Shown piece after piece: positions 26,701 through 39,252 of a stretch of DNA of 64,000 bases. The DNA lies in assembly GCA_003344405.1 (NCBI GenBank), contig NOWV01000022.1, forward strand, positions 434,001 through 498,000. The letters run 5' to 3'. Positions within the stretch are counted from its first letter, which is position 1; each line of letters opens with the position of its first letter. The DNA is from Trichoplax sp. H2 (lineage: Eukaryota > Placozoa > Uniplacotomia > Trichoplacea). Both the position numbers and the translations under genes were made by a program. Under the pieces are notes generated by a model that saw nothing but the letters and a program-made list of their open reading frames with translations, was not told where the DNA came from and did not search any database.

Positions 26701-29700
26701 AAATAGTTATTCGAAATTATTGCATTAATCGTTGCGGTACAACATGGCGTTAGCTGTTATAGAGAAAAGAGCTGAGAAAAGGGCTAAAGTGTCATTATGC
26801 TCATTTTAGATACATTCTACGCTCATTTTTTCATAATTCTTTTCTACTGTTTTTAAATCAAAACTGGCTAATTAATCCAAAATTAGCAAGTGACTATAGA
26901 ATTATTTTTATAATTAAATGCCGGATAAATTTACTTTAAATATCTCGTTGTACAATCATTTACTGTCTTAAACTAAATAGTTCATACATAAGGTAATGTA
27001 TTTTCCCAGTTACAATACAAACATTTTAAATTCTTAATCAGGATGTAAGGATATCATTAGGATCAGTATATGAACATAAGCCAATAGTGCGATCTATTTT
27101 AACCTCCCTATGTTCGCTTTCCAAGATAATTTTGCTAATACAATCAAGAGATAGAACAAAAGTACAAATTAGAACTATGGACTACTAGAAGACCTGGAAG
27201 ACTAGAAGAATACTAGAAGAAGACCTAGAAGAAGACCTGCAGGTTTTCTTCTAGTAGTTCATGGTAGAACATAATAATATCAAACAATCTTACTCATAAG
27301 CACGCGAAGTAACATGATTTGGAAGATAGAGATTTCTATTTAAAGAAATTCCAGTTTTACTTGAGAAAAATTGATATTATTTTGACTTGGAGAAAATGCG
27401 AACATTAAGTAACTAATATAAGATCTATAATTATGGTAAGCAATGATAAAATGATTCTAAACTTCCAAGAAATGTATATTTCTTTATATACTCGTATACA
27501 GCTATGAAATAATATAAATTGGTTTTGTGATATCTATAGAGACCCTTATTTTCAATAGTAGCTAACCGAACTAATTTTACACTTTATAGATTGAATTCTT
27601 TCATAGTAAGTACGGCGAACCTATTTGTTAACATCATTAAATTTTATTACAATAGGTTAAAGGAAATGCTATCGTGGAAGTATAGAATAACAAGGCGTAG
27701 ATTTTGCTATATATTTGGAGACTATAGTATAAAATCACTAAAAATCATTAATCTGCACGATATTTTAAAATGCAGGAAGAACAGAGATTATAAAGAAAGA
27801 TCGAGTTGAATTAATAGATATTAAGTCAATATAAGAGATTCTGTTGATTTTCTCCATTTTTAGTTATTGGTACTAGGATAATTACGATACAAATTGACTT
27901 TAGTGTTCATAATGCGAAAGAAATCATGGTAGCAAACCATTCAAGTGTCTAAGAAAGACCTTTTTAGCAAGAAATCCTTAAGGTTCTAACAAATTGAACA
28001 TCCACAGCCAGTTAATAAATTAATAATGACCTAAAAATGCATTTTAATTCAGGACTACAAGCGCCACGCTGTCATGACTAACACATGTGGATTTTAAATT
28101 AGACGAAAAGGTTTTTCTTTTTCAGCCTTAGAGCTCGTCCATAAACCCTATTCTATTGATCAACAAGGTCAAGACTGCTATAAAAAACTTGCTATAGTCT
28201 TAATTTAGAGTGGAATAGATTTCAATGGAAAACAGAAATACTCCTGACAGCAAAGTAATCATTTTAACACTAACAGTCATTAGGATGGACTCTCTTTACT
28301 TTGTGACTGCTCTATCAAGTCTAACACTAATTAGTGCGAGCAACTCGGTTTAAATAAAATTAACGCTAAAAAGCAAATCGAATAATCACTTTTAGTGAAT
28401 ATCCCGTTGTAGCCAAGTAATAATTTGAAAAATTTTATATTGTACAGTCTTCTTTGTTAGAAAAAGATGGGAAGGAATTCCTTTCTCAACGAGACTGTTA
28501 CAATTCTTGAATAAAATAGCTTTCGAAATTATTGAATGGAATTGCTATAGCTTTACTAAGCAACTCTTCTGAAGGCAGATAGCCAATAATGGCAAAGAAA
28601 TCAAAGTTTTCCATTCTGCACTTATACTAAACTTGGTATTCTTACCAAGCTTTAATCAAGGTTGTAATCTACACAATCATGAAATATTCATGAATCAGTC
28701 AATATTTAAGTAGGAAAAGTTTTGTCAGTTTGAGAAATAGACTAGAGCCAAATCGTTCTATTAGCGGCATCTAGAATTATAATCATTCATAACTTTATGA
28801 GAAAGAAAAACCCCGAATTCTATAGCCCATCTATTACTGAGATCATTTTTGAACGGCGCATTAACAGCGAATGCCTCTAGTTGCTGCAAGTGTGGAAGAA
28901 GAAATAGTGTCATAGTACATATCTATAAGGATTTGCATTTCAAATCCTGTAATGAGATTGGAAATAGTTTTGGGGCCATTGCCTCACAGGCAACGACTAG
29001 ATGGAAAATTGATCATTTTACCGGGTTAAAATCTTCTATAAGGTAGATCAGGAATGCTGTCTAATAGTTACGAGATTTATTTTTGCAAATTGAGGTAGTT
29101 GATATAATAAGTGTAATCACTTAGAACTAGCAGTAAAAGGAAGCGTTAGAACATCAGTAAGAGATTATAATTATTTTCGTAAAGAAGCAAGATTAATGTC
29201 CATATAGCCAGGTACAAGATAGAGCCATCAATGTCATGGACTATCGGCAAGGTGAATTTTTTTCAATTATGTAATGATATTAGATACAGACATTTAGAAT
29301 ATGCAAAGATAGTGATCGCCAGAATTTTCGTATGCCAGACAGATTTTGGCATTGGTTATAATCATACAGAGTCTCCGTCCGATGGAAGATGGGTTAAAAA
29401 ATATTTCATCATCAAGTAAGCTACAACTACAACTAAAATCTATAATATATTATTACTCATAATGCAGTTTACATCATATAGAAGAGGTAACTACAGAAAA
29501 TTTGTCAGTTTACTTTTCTTTTAATGTGGTCATACACGATAAAGCTTTCTTGATCTTTTGATTGAAGTATAAGTAAAAATGTTGTAATATATTAGAGAGA
29601 TTATCAACCGCTTTATGCCAAGATGTTGGATAAAATTTTTTTGGTTAATAAACGATGACTAGATCTAAACTTTATAGGCTTAACACGGTCTGACAATGAG

Positions 29701-32269
29701 TTATGCAGAAAGGGAAGGAAGGGAACGTTAAAATATTTGCCTAACTATCGTAGATTTTTAGTTTTCATTTTAATGAAGTAATCTCCTGTAAGGTGGACAA
29801 GGCTAAACGAAAGATTAATGTCCAATCCATCTTAGAGGAAGATGAAATTGGCTCATAACTAACGTATAGTCCCTTTAAGGATATTTGAAGAGAAGTTCTC
29901 TTACAAGTCTCTGGCTCTGTCGTCATTTTTAGGAAAAATTGTTTACAGCATTGTTAATGCTAATATACTGTAAGTTCAGTTCAGGTGTGGGATAAAAAAA
30001 TTGAATTTAAATTTAGTAGTACCAGGGTAATGCATTAATTTGAATATGAATCAATCAAAAGCCATTCTTTGATCTTTCTTGAGATTCAGATGCTCTGCTT
30101 TAAAGATCTCATTGAATATGAATGCCCGTATACCCATGGCTATAGACAGGAATGAATGATAGAAAAGAAAATTTATGACCATCATTAATAGTAGTGTTCT
30201 GATATGGCGATAGTCATAATTTCAACGACAGACTCTATTATCATAGGATACGTTGCTAAAATTTGGATATATCCGTATCGTACAAGGCCCTAAGCGTTGG
30301 ATTTTGCTCCAATATCATCATCTTTATTTAAAAGCAAAGACTATTTATATCTTGTTATTACAGTCTATAAATTACATTATAACTTGAAATAATTTATTCC
30401 ATCATTGAATATTGACAGTATACAGTACGAATAACATAATTACTCAGTGTTAAGAATGAGTCTTTATTTGCCATCAGGACATGAATCTTGGTAACCGTCT
30501 ACTGCACTTATATAGATATGCCGCTTACACAACCGGTTAAGAATTAACACTCAGAATTAGCGTCTTCAAGTAGGATTGAAAAATTGTTTCAGCTTATTCC
30601 ATCATCAGTTTACCAATTTGCCGGTAGTCATTTATTCTAATTATTGCTGCATTATTCAATTTGAATAAAGTTACTCGATTTATTTCTTCAATGAGAGCAC
30701 CATACTGAGAAGAAAAGTAGTAGCCTACAACACTTTAATCGTTTTTAATTGGCTTTTTATCGGTATAGTCGATATTTTTCCTTATATATTTAGTATCTTC
30801 AGTATGAGTATATAAAGCAGAAAGAACCTCAATTTCCTGCTCGTAGCCTAATCACTGTATCGCTTTGCCTTCTTGAAATACTCAGGAATCTTGATCTCAA
30901 ACATTTCGATATTAATTTGGGCAATCTACAACGATAGGCTCGTTACTAATGAAATAAATAGCCTGCAATACCAATACAAATCATCCATTTGATTTAATCT
31001 ATGGTAAATCTGATGAAAATGATCCCATAAACTGATCCTGAGTTAAAGATCCGTTGTATTAGTAAGTACTGGGAAAGTGTGAGATAAAATGGCTGTCTTG
31101 TTACTTCTCCAACCCTTTCCCATTAACATTTAGCAGTAAGCAATCACTAAGAATAGTCATTGGCCTTAGGATTATTAATATTGACGGATGAATATAAAAT
31201 CGTCATCTTCTCTTGAAATAGCAACATATCTATTCTACTGTATGTCAATTGGTATCAAATGTTACCGATAGTATTGGCCACAATAGAAAGCATAAAACAG
31301 ATTTATTAAAGCCATTAACGTCTAAAGAGTAATAGAACGTCTGCATGTTCTCCACTTGACGTATTCTATTTTGCATTCCTTACGCAAGATTGTTCTCATC
31401 TTCGCAGTACGTTTAATTTCTCATCTGATCATTCTAATAAACATTTCCTATCCATGAATCAATCTATTTCAGCGCTCATTTATAATTATTGAATCTCTTA
31501 GCGAATATTATCAAAATAAAGTCGTGATCGATAAGGATAGTCTTACGATCAATTTTCAATGTTTCATTATAACTTGTGGTAAGGAATCCAATTTATTAGC
31601 TAGGAATGCGTACGATCTTCTCGGTAAGAATAAATTAATATCGTAAATATCCTTGCACCGTCATAGATATAATCATTGAAACTGGTAATAGACTATAACA
31701 ACTTCTCTTAATTTTCAATCCTTGTTAGCAAAAAATCTGGAATTACTGATATTTACTGTCTCTACTGCAACGATCACACTTATGACAAAAAGCAATAATA
31801 TTACTTACAATATCGATATCATGGGCAATATTGAACTTTCTGTCAAAAATCACTATTATTACAATTATTCACGCTATTGACCATGTTTAAAAAGTTGATA
31901 TAAGTTCGTATCTACGCTGGTTAATTATTTCAACAATTTGTCGTATTACTTTAAATTTTAACATAGCTGAATAAAGAATGATAATTTCATAACGTAGAAA
32001 TCGACTAAGACACGTTAGCAACATTGTCTAGAATGGCGAAGTAACATGATAGTGCTGGATAGTACGGAGCTGAAAAGAAGCTCGAATTTGAATTGGCAAT
32101 TAATCACTTTTTATCGTTAGCTTATTTTAAACGAAAGTGAAGATGGCGACTATCCGATTATAAATTCAATTAAGTAATGATTTAATACTGTTTATCTATC
32201 AACTCTCTACTTACCGCAAGTTGCTGATGCAATTAAGAGAAAGAAGTAAATAAATTGGATTCGTAACAT
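20724..32269 (-). CDS. Contactin-associated protein / neurexin-IV-like transmembrane receptor
   Basis: Predicted type I surface adhesion receptor. Exons, 5' to 3': 32269-32215 (putative signal peptide), 26376-25219, 24564-23908, 23374-22948, 22509-22286, 21619-20724; phases match and give 1,138 residues. Order: signal peptide 1-18; LamG1 about 19-196; LamG2 to about 362; EGF about 368-402; fibrinogen-like domain about 405-620 (IDPDGPYG, PFTVYCD, SKCACG, CNCDS); LamG3 to about 800 (GFAGCIGDL); EGF about 803-838; LamG4; membrane helix about 1052-1073; 65-residue tail. This is the CASPR/neurexin-IV order minus the N-terminal F5/8C (discoidin) domain, which was not found. The five downstream exons are firm. 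The first is inferred from its signal peptide and phase-1 donor, and further exons could lie in the 5.8-kb gap. The A9 tract near the C-terminus makes the last residues uncertain. Confidence 0.88.
24717..24985. repeat. 67-bp minisatellite, four copies, in an intron of the CNTNAP-like gene
   Basis: Units start at 24717, 24784, 24851 and 24919 with the phrase ATAT(T/C)TCATATTTAGAT, followed by TATAGTGAAGATACA and a GAAATT-GCTGCGA segment. The period is 67-68 bp. It sits between the LamG2/EGF exon and the fibrinogen-like exon. Confidence 0.85.
26377..32214. other. Long first intron (inferred) of the CNTNAP-like gene; no domain exon seen
   Basis: No minus-strand frame resembling a discoidin domain is visible. 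Two plus-strand frames of 60-65 codons (near 28849 and 29231) match nothing recognised. A short inverted and AGAAGACCT-rich repeat lies at 27181-27258. Confidence 0.5.
27181..27258. repeat. Inverted repeat with internal AGAAGACCT repeats
   Basis: The arms ACTACTAGAAGA and TCTTCTAGTAGT lie about 54 bp apart. The interior repeats CTAGAAGA(AGA)CCT several times. Possibly a tiny foldback element; no terminal duplications were confirmed. Confidence 0.55.
32215..32269 (-). other. Putative signal-peptide exon of the CNTNAP-like gene
   Basis: On the minus strand an ATG at 32269 opens 18 codons, MLRIQFIYFFLLIASATC, a textbook signal peptide with a hydrophobic core and small residues at the end. A strong donor (G|GTAAGT) follows in phase 1. 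The LamG1 exon at 26376 begins in the matching phase, and joining them gives ..SATC-D-FFDGQGY. The link is an inference over 5.8 kb. Confidence 0.6.
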
Positions 32270-35039
32270 GGTTTTCAATTTCACTTGGTCTCGGCGCTTT
32301 TGAAAGAATATCCAAAGCAATTTTTATCCAACCGAGAAGTTTTTTAGCTAGATATCAATGATGGTTAGTCGGAGTAATCAATAAAATAAAGATTAATTCC
32401 GGCTTTGAGAGCGCATTCAAAAACTTGTTCAGATAAAGTAAAGGGGAAAAAATCGTCGATACGGCAGTTAATGTACTGTTTTTGCCTGAAGGGAATGGAG
32501 AATAATAGTTGGTGGTAGACAAATGAAAAGAATTCGCACTCGTCATGATAAATTATCCTTTAAGCCGCCTATGACGTTTACCTAAAACATAGTTAACTGC
32601 AGTTTTAAGCTTTGTTCTTTTCTTTCATCCCCCACCCTTCTATTGAATATAGTTGATCAATCAATCAATCAAGGTAATCAATTCAAGAATGGAATAAAGA
32701 TGGAATTAACTGTAAAATGTCTCTCGAGAAAAAACTTTTTTCGATCAGCTTGAAACATTTTAATTTAGCGGCAAAAAAGGGGAAAAATATCGATTAATGA
32801 CAACTGCAATATTTTCAACTCAATCTCCTAACATCATCTTAGGCAATCATGGAAGCTATTGGTATCCTTGATTATAGGCATCGTTGATGGTGTTCATCAT
32901 TTCAATCCGATCCTATAACTGTCGATTTATGTTTTTATATATTAGATATAATGAGAGAAAAAAGATATATAAAATAGAACAACAACAGTCTAAAATAGAC
33001 GTACCATTCACAAGGCCTTTGTAAGGCAAAAGAGTGCAATTAAAGTGAATTGAATAACCCACTCAGCAAGGAGTCATAGGCAGTCGTTTTAATTCTACCA
33101 GCTGATTTACTCCAGTTAATTCTTGATTTAAAGTATTGTATTAAAGTGATGTGATTGAAACATAAACAATTGAATAGCATATAAATCAATACAATTTAGA
33201 TTTTATTTGTTGGCCATTATTGTAGAATAATTTCATGACTGAATTTATTGGATTCTTCCTTTGATTTGCTTTCAATTTATTATCTTTTTATTCCTTTTGA
33301 ATTACTTTTTTCCCCCCTATTCTGTCGTACCAGTCTCCTGTCTACGCCATTTCTATTCAATCTTAGCCATCGATTCATATTGAATACGATATTAAATTTG
33401 ATTTGACGACAAAAATACTCGAAATACGTTATTGGCATTGAATCTCATTTTCATTCCGTTAACACTTGTCAATATTTTAGCGGAATGACTCCATTTCACC
33501 TATTAGTGCTTTTCCTTAACTGGTCCCAGAGGAACACATTTTGCATGTTGGCATTGCCTTTTCAATACACTTCTCCATCTCGTCGAGAATCAATTTTGGT
33601 TCTCTTTTACGTGATCATAGCCGCAGAAAATGTAAAACGCTTCGGTACATGATCTGCTCTTGAAATCATTGAAAGATGAGAGAAATAGTAAAATGTTCTG
33701 TTTTATCCCTTAGATGGGATTACTTGCTCTTCATCGAATTAACAATAATAACGTCATTTATTTATTCAATGCCGTCTAACGCGTACTTTATTGACTACAA
33801 ACTATAGCTTGAATTAATTAATTAGAAAATAAACAAAACAAATAGTTAATAGCAAGTTGCTGATCATTAATCTTTACATGAGGTCTATAGTCCTAATTAA
33901 TGTTACATCATTTGGATAACAATAAATATTTAATTTATCACTTAAGTAAGTTTTTAAAAAAAGAGAAAACGGTCCTTTTTCTATTCGGTTTAGCGAGTTC
34001 CTCCCTTTCTCTTTTTGCCCCATCTTCGTATCACTATTAGCACTATACAGGCATAAAATATTCTTCGTCTTATCCATGCTATCCCTACCAATTATGCCTT
34101 CCTATTGATTTCGGGCAAATTACGGATAGCCTTTTTCTTTCACAGCCTATTCTATTAAACACAAGATAAAGTGACGACTAAAAGTACTTGAACGAGTGAC
34201 GATATTATTAGAATACAATCTTGATTACACCATATAATCGAGAGAATAACTATCAAATAAATCTTCCAGCTCTAATCCTTATTCTATGTTACTTTATTAA
34301 TCTCTTTGTAAATGGTCTACCCTAGTAGATACTAAATCCAACTTACAAATTACTGAAAAGATTACATTTACCTTAGTATCTTTATCAACATTGGACAATG
34401 ATATTCCATTGATAGAATGATTAAATTGAAAGATATGAAAGTGACTAAGTCAGAAATGTGTTAAATACCGGAATCAAATGAGAGCCACCTCTATAGTCTA
34501 GCTACGGCTGTTTATTTACCACTATTATACAGTTAAAATTATTACGACTAATTAAAACTGATATTGCTAAACCTAGTTATCACACTTGAAATTTTTTGTT
34601 ATCCGTTAGTATTTCTATGCACCTACTCTATTTTCTAAAGTAAAAGATGATCCAAGCTTACAAGTAAAAAGGAAAAACCATGACTTAACTATACGTTTAT
34701 AAGAATTATTGACGTATATTGAATTTGGTAAATTAGCGTATGAATAAAGCCAAAACAAATTAAAAATAAATTCAGAATTCTCTTACTATTCAATATGACT
34801 GAACCAGATTCTATCGAATAGCCATCATAGTAACTACGATTCTAGTAAATTTCGCTTATAATCGGAGGCCGGTATCTAGATTAAACGACTTATCTGAGTT
34901 ATCCATTCCATTCATAGTATATACTATAATATATATCTTACACCCAATCTGAAGCAACAACATCTGCCTTTGAGTTTGTTAAAGAAACTGATCAATAGTA
35001 ATAGTGATACGTAAAATATATTTACATTAGCTCTGTAAA

Positions 35040-37150
35040 AGAAATGGATGGACGGATTTAAAGTGTAAGCTATAAGTATGTAAGAAATGATCATCTAGTG
35101 ATTTTTAAGGAAGTAAGTATGCTCACTTTAGGGCTAATCATGGACTACCAAAGAAATACGAATCCGGTATTTCTTTAGTAGTCTATGAGCTAATTAATGG
35201 CATAAAATATTTAACCGGAAAAGCAATTATAGACAACCCCTGGTATCATATGCGTTTTTGCGAGTAGTAATGCACCCTTATAGGGTGCGATATAATAATA
35301 TGAAAATGATCGATATTCATTATAAATAGCACTTTTAATAGGAAAACTAATCTTTATTATTAAGAAATTTGAGAAGCAGTAAATAAGTTTCTCTTGGCCA
35401 TTCTAGACATTCTATAAATGTACGTATGTATGAGATATAATATATACTGAAAAATAAATTATATGAATTACAATTATAAATACCGCACTTAATTAGAAAG
35501 GCAGATCTTCATTATATAGAGATTTTAAAGTAGTAAACATGCTTGCCCTGGCCAATTGAAGATATTTAACTAGTAATAGCCATTCCAAGCAACCTATGTA
35601 CATGGAATATAACATAGAAATGATCGACACGAACAATAAATAGGGAATTTAATTAGAAAAGCTTATCTGCATAATTTAGAGACTTTAATTTATTAAAGTA
35701 TAAATATCTTTCCGCAGGCTAATCAGTGGGACTGAATAACTACAGATATACAATACTGCTTATGTAAAATCAGTGGATTCGATTTATGGTAGATGCATAA
35801 GCCGTAAACATTTGTATCTCGATCGAAAGAAAATCAATCAGCAGTAACAATCCATTAATACTGTATATCGTAATACAGATTGATGCATGATATCTAAAAT
35901 ATAAATATGAAAACAATAAAGACGAACTATAGGCGATGTACTGTATTTAATCAAAAGGTTTCAGTTATTATTTAGGGCTATACATTTTAATATAGTAAAC
36001 ATACTTCTCTAGCCAATTAATGAGATTAATCTATAACAATATTTACCTTCTTGTTTACGATAGGTGTAGTACACATGAAATTGATAGACTTAATGTATTG
36101 CAAATGCATAAATATTTTTTATTAATTAGACCGTGAAGTTATAAACATGTTCAGTTAGTTAATGAATTAATTAAACAGTAAATCTAACTATATAGATACA
36201 ATATGTTGTAACACATCCATTCATATTTCATCCATAGTTAAGCACAAAGACAGAAATGAATTATACTAATAGATAATTTATTTTAATATGTTTTTATTTA
36301 TGTTAGATTTTATTAATAAAAATAACTTGTCTATGTTGGCGAATTAATGGAATTAACTAACAACGATTTAGGATATAACATACTAGATATTGTACATAGT
36401 CTAACCTCAATGAGCTCGTGCTTGATATAAAAAAATTATCTAATTTATTCACGTGCTGTAATTTAGAGTAGTAATACTTTTCTTAGCTAATACTCTTGAG
36501 ATTGATCAGTAATAACATTAGCATATTGCGAACGTAAATTATACACAGTATAATATTGATAGAACTAAATTTATGAGGTACCGCACTTCTATAAGAAACG
36601 ACTGCTTTTACGATCTAGACACTTTAAAATGAAAAAGGGAATGCTAAATGCTCACCTTAGCTATTTAATCAAATTTAATCATACGATTTAATACTAATAA
36701 ATCTAAATACAGTAAGTGGTATAAAAGGATTTCATTTAAGTTATAAATATGTGATTGACATAATTTCATATTAATATTTTAGGATTCTATTAGTATTTGC
36801 ATCATTCTGGCACTAATAATACAATAATTGCCTTAATAGCTAGATACATATTCTTGGGTCATCAAAGCTTATTCATGATATTTAGCAGATAGACAAGACT
36901 CAAATTTGAATAATCTATGCATAGAAAATACAGTTATATTTGAAATATATGATACATACTGCGTATGTGCATATAAGCATTTATTTAACTTCAAGTTAAA
37001 ATTTACCCGCGATGTATAGTAATTTGAACTTATTCTACGATTCTTTTTGATTAGTAAACATATATAACTAATATATTTAAAGTCTGTTAGATCATGCTGG
37101 TAAATTAATTTCAAGGCATAACATGATCATAAACTTATGAATATACATTC
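35040..37150. repeat. Old degenerate tandem array, roughly 160-190 bp period
   Basis: A pattern recurs many times with heavy divergence: GAAATGATCGA-A..TAAATA-(C/G)G(C/G)A-TTAATTAGAAA-GC-GATCT..TTTAGAGA-TTTAAA-TAGTAAACATGCT....CC(A/T)ATTAATG. The best neighbouring units are near 35437-35800. Unit length and copy number are estimates by eye. Confidence 0.5.
35141..35186. repeat. Imperfect palindrome, 19-20 bp arms
   Basis: The arm TGGACTACCAAAGAAATAC is followed, after a loop of about 6 bp, by GTATTTCTTTAGTAGTCTA, its near-exact reverse complement. Strong hairpin potential. It could be the core of a foldback element or an RNA structure. Confidence 0.75.
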
Positions 37151-39252
37151 ATTCTACCCTAGTATCTATAATAGTAACACTACTGCTAATATCAGGAATG
37201 CACCGGTACCTACTGAGCTGTACTTTTATAGTATAATTACTCTAATAAAATAACTCTACCCTTGGGCTAATACCTACTAAAATTTATGTACTTGATACAA
37301 TATATCTACTATATGTTATCTTTATTGCTATTTTGTTATTACTAATTATTATTTATAATTACAATGAATTTCTTACTGAAAATAAAGTATTTAACGTAAA
37401 TTTAGCAATATTCATGACGGAGCAAAACGTTCGTATAATAAATACTATTTAATAACGTTAAATGACTAAATATTATAGTTATAATACGTTAGAATAGCTG
37501 AAATGCATTAATTGCTATTAGTAGATATTAGCACTGTAGTATTGATTATATACTAACTGTAATAGCTCGTGCATTGTCCGTTATAAACAATATTTTCATA
37601 GCAAGTACTTTACATGAAATTATGAAACGTTTAAAGTTATCTCCATAATACTGTACGGTATATATATTTGCTACTGTCAGTATTGGCTAATTATAGGTGA
37701 TTAGAAATATGCCGTACCTAATTTCCGATATAGAAGCAGTTAGTTTATCGTACACGTATGCGGTTAAGTTCCAAGAGCAAATCTACAACCTTTAGAGTGC
37801 TGTCTTGAAGTATACGGAGAAAATATACGGTAGTACGTATACACACAGGTTCATTAAAATTCATTTAATAATATCAAGATTAATTTTGGTAATTAATAGG
37901 ATGTAGAGCACTTGGCACGACGCATAAAGGTTGCCCATAGTATGACAGAAAAGAGATTGCTATCACCAATTTCGTAAGCAAATTACTGCTGTCTTAAATG
38001 CGAACGAAGGCTAATTTTAATAGCGAAAGAATTTACTTCTTATGATAGATACAAGGTAGCGAAGTTGATACGGCAACCTTTAAAATTATGTCGAATTTAA
38101 GCCTTTCTAAACTGATTATGATCAAGAAACAATTGCAATTTTAAAATAAATGCCGTCACTACAAGACCTCTTATTTGTTGAATAAATTTTCTTATGTCCC
38201 TATAAAAATACATCTAAGTAGAGCGACAATACAATTTATTCTATCTATCTCCTATGTTGATTTACTATGAAATTTACCTTGACGACGTATCCTTCCAGAA
38301 TTCCACACATTCAACAGGAATTAGATGTTTAATTGTTTAATACAATAAAATGCTGATCAATTAAGAAATGAATTTATTAAGGTGCATACAATACAAAACA
38401 GATTATCACTATACAGCACGTCACATTGAATTTCATACCTTGCATCTTAATAAAATCTCATAATAAAAAATCTAAACCATTAGTCTCTACGAAAATCATA
38501 TTATACAATATTATTATATCATATTCTGTTTATCCAGATTTATTTCCAGTATTGCTTACGCAAGTAATACATTTTCGTCAATAAAAACAAAGACAATTAC
38601 AGATAAAACCAAATGCTTAAGCATTCAATTTAAATGTAGTCAAATACCTCAGCCAGTTACGATAGTGGGAACTACTGACAGTTAAGATTAAAATTTTTTC
38701 CTTGAGTTAAGGCTATAAAGAACCAATAGTCCTACATAATTTAAGATTAGTTTCGTAGTTTATTACGGCACCATTTTGTACAGAATCGTAGTAAAAACAA
38801 AATGATAAAGATAAGCATTTAATATATTTGCGTATATTGAAAACATTATTAAGACTGTGTAAGGAACGTCAATTAAGCATCTTTTAATTTCGCGCGAAGG
38901 CATAATAATATTCAGATTAATATTATTAAAACATGGCCTTTCTCCTAGTGGAGTTAGTATACTGCAGAAAATTTATATCACCTTCATTCTTATAAAATCC
39001 TGTTATCAATGCGAATGTATATCACAGCAATCAATCACTACCTCGTTCTGATTCTACTATTCCAATATCCGTGTAAAATTATGGATTCGTCGCGAACTGT
39101 ACATGTTATAATAACGTATAAAATAATAATATTTACGATTTTCAATTGTCATCATTTTAATAAGAATCATTTAAAACTTGTAGCATTTTATTGCTACAAA
39201 AAAGATACATGTGTTTTTAACATTATTTTAGTATTGAATATCTAATTCCAAA

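Larger units (their letters stand above)
32270..39252. other. Gene-poor region of about 7 kb; repeats only
   Basis: Extremely AT-rich with no supported exon on either strand. It contains a degenerate tandem array (about 35040-37150), an imperfect hairpin (35141-35186) and a small GCACCCT/AGGGTGC stem-loop (35272-35288). The promoter of the CNTNAP-like gene should lie at its left end if the signal-peptide exon is correct. Confidence 0.55.

Noticed and set aside
28849-29419. Two plus-strand frames of 60-65 codons in the CNTNAP-like first intron
   Set aside because: Neither resembles a known domain or transposase. The first starts at a TTG rather than an ATG. They may be noise.
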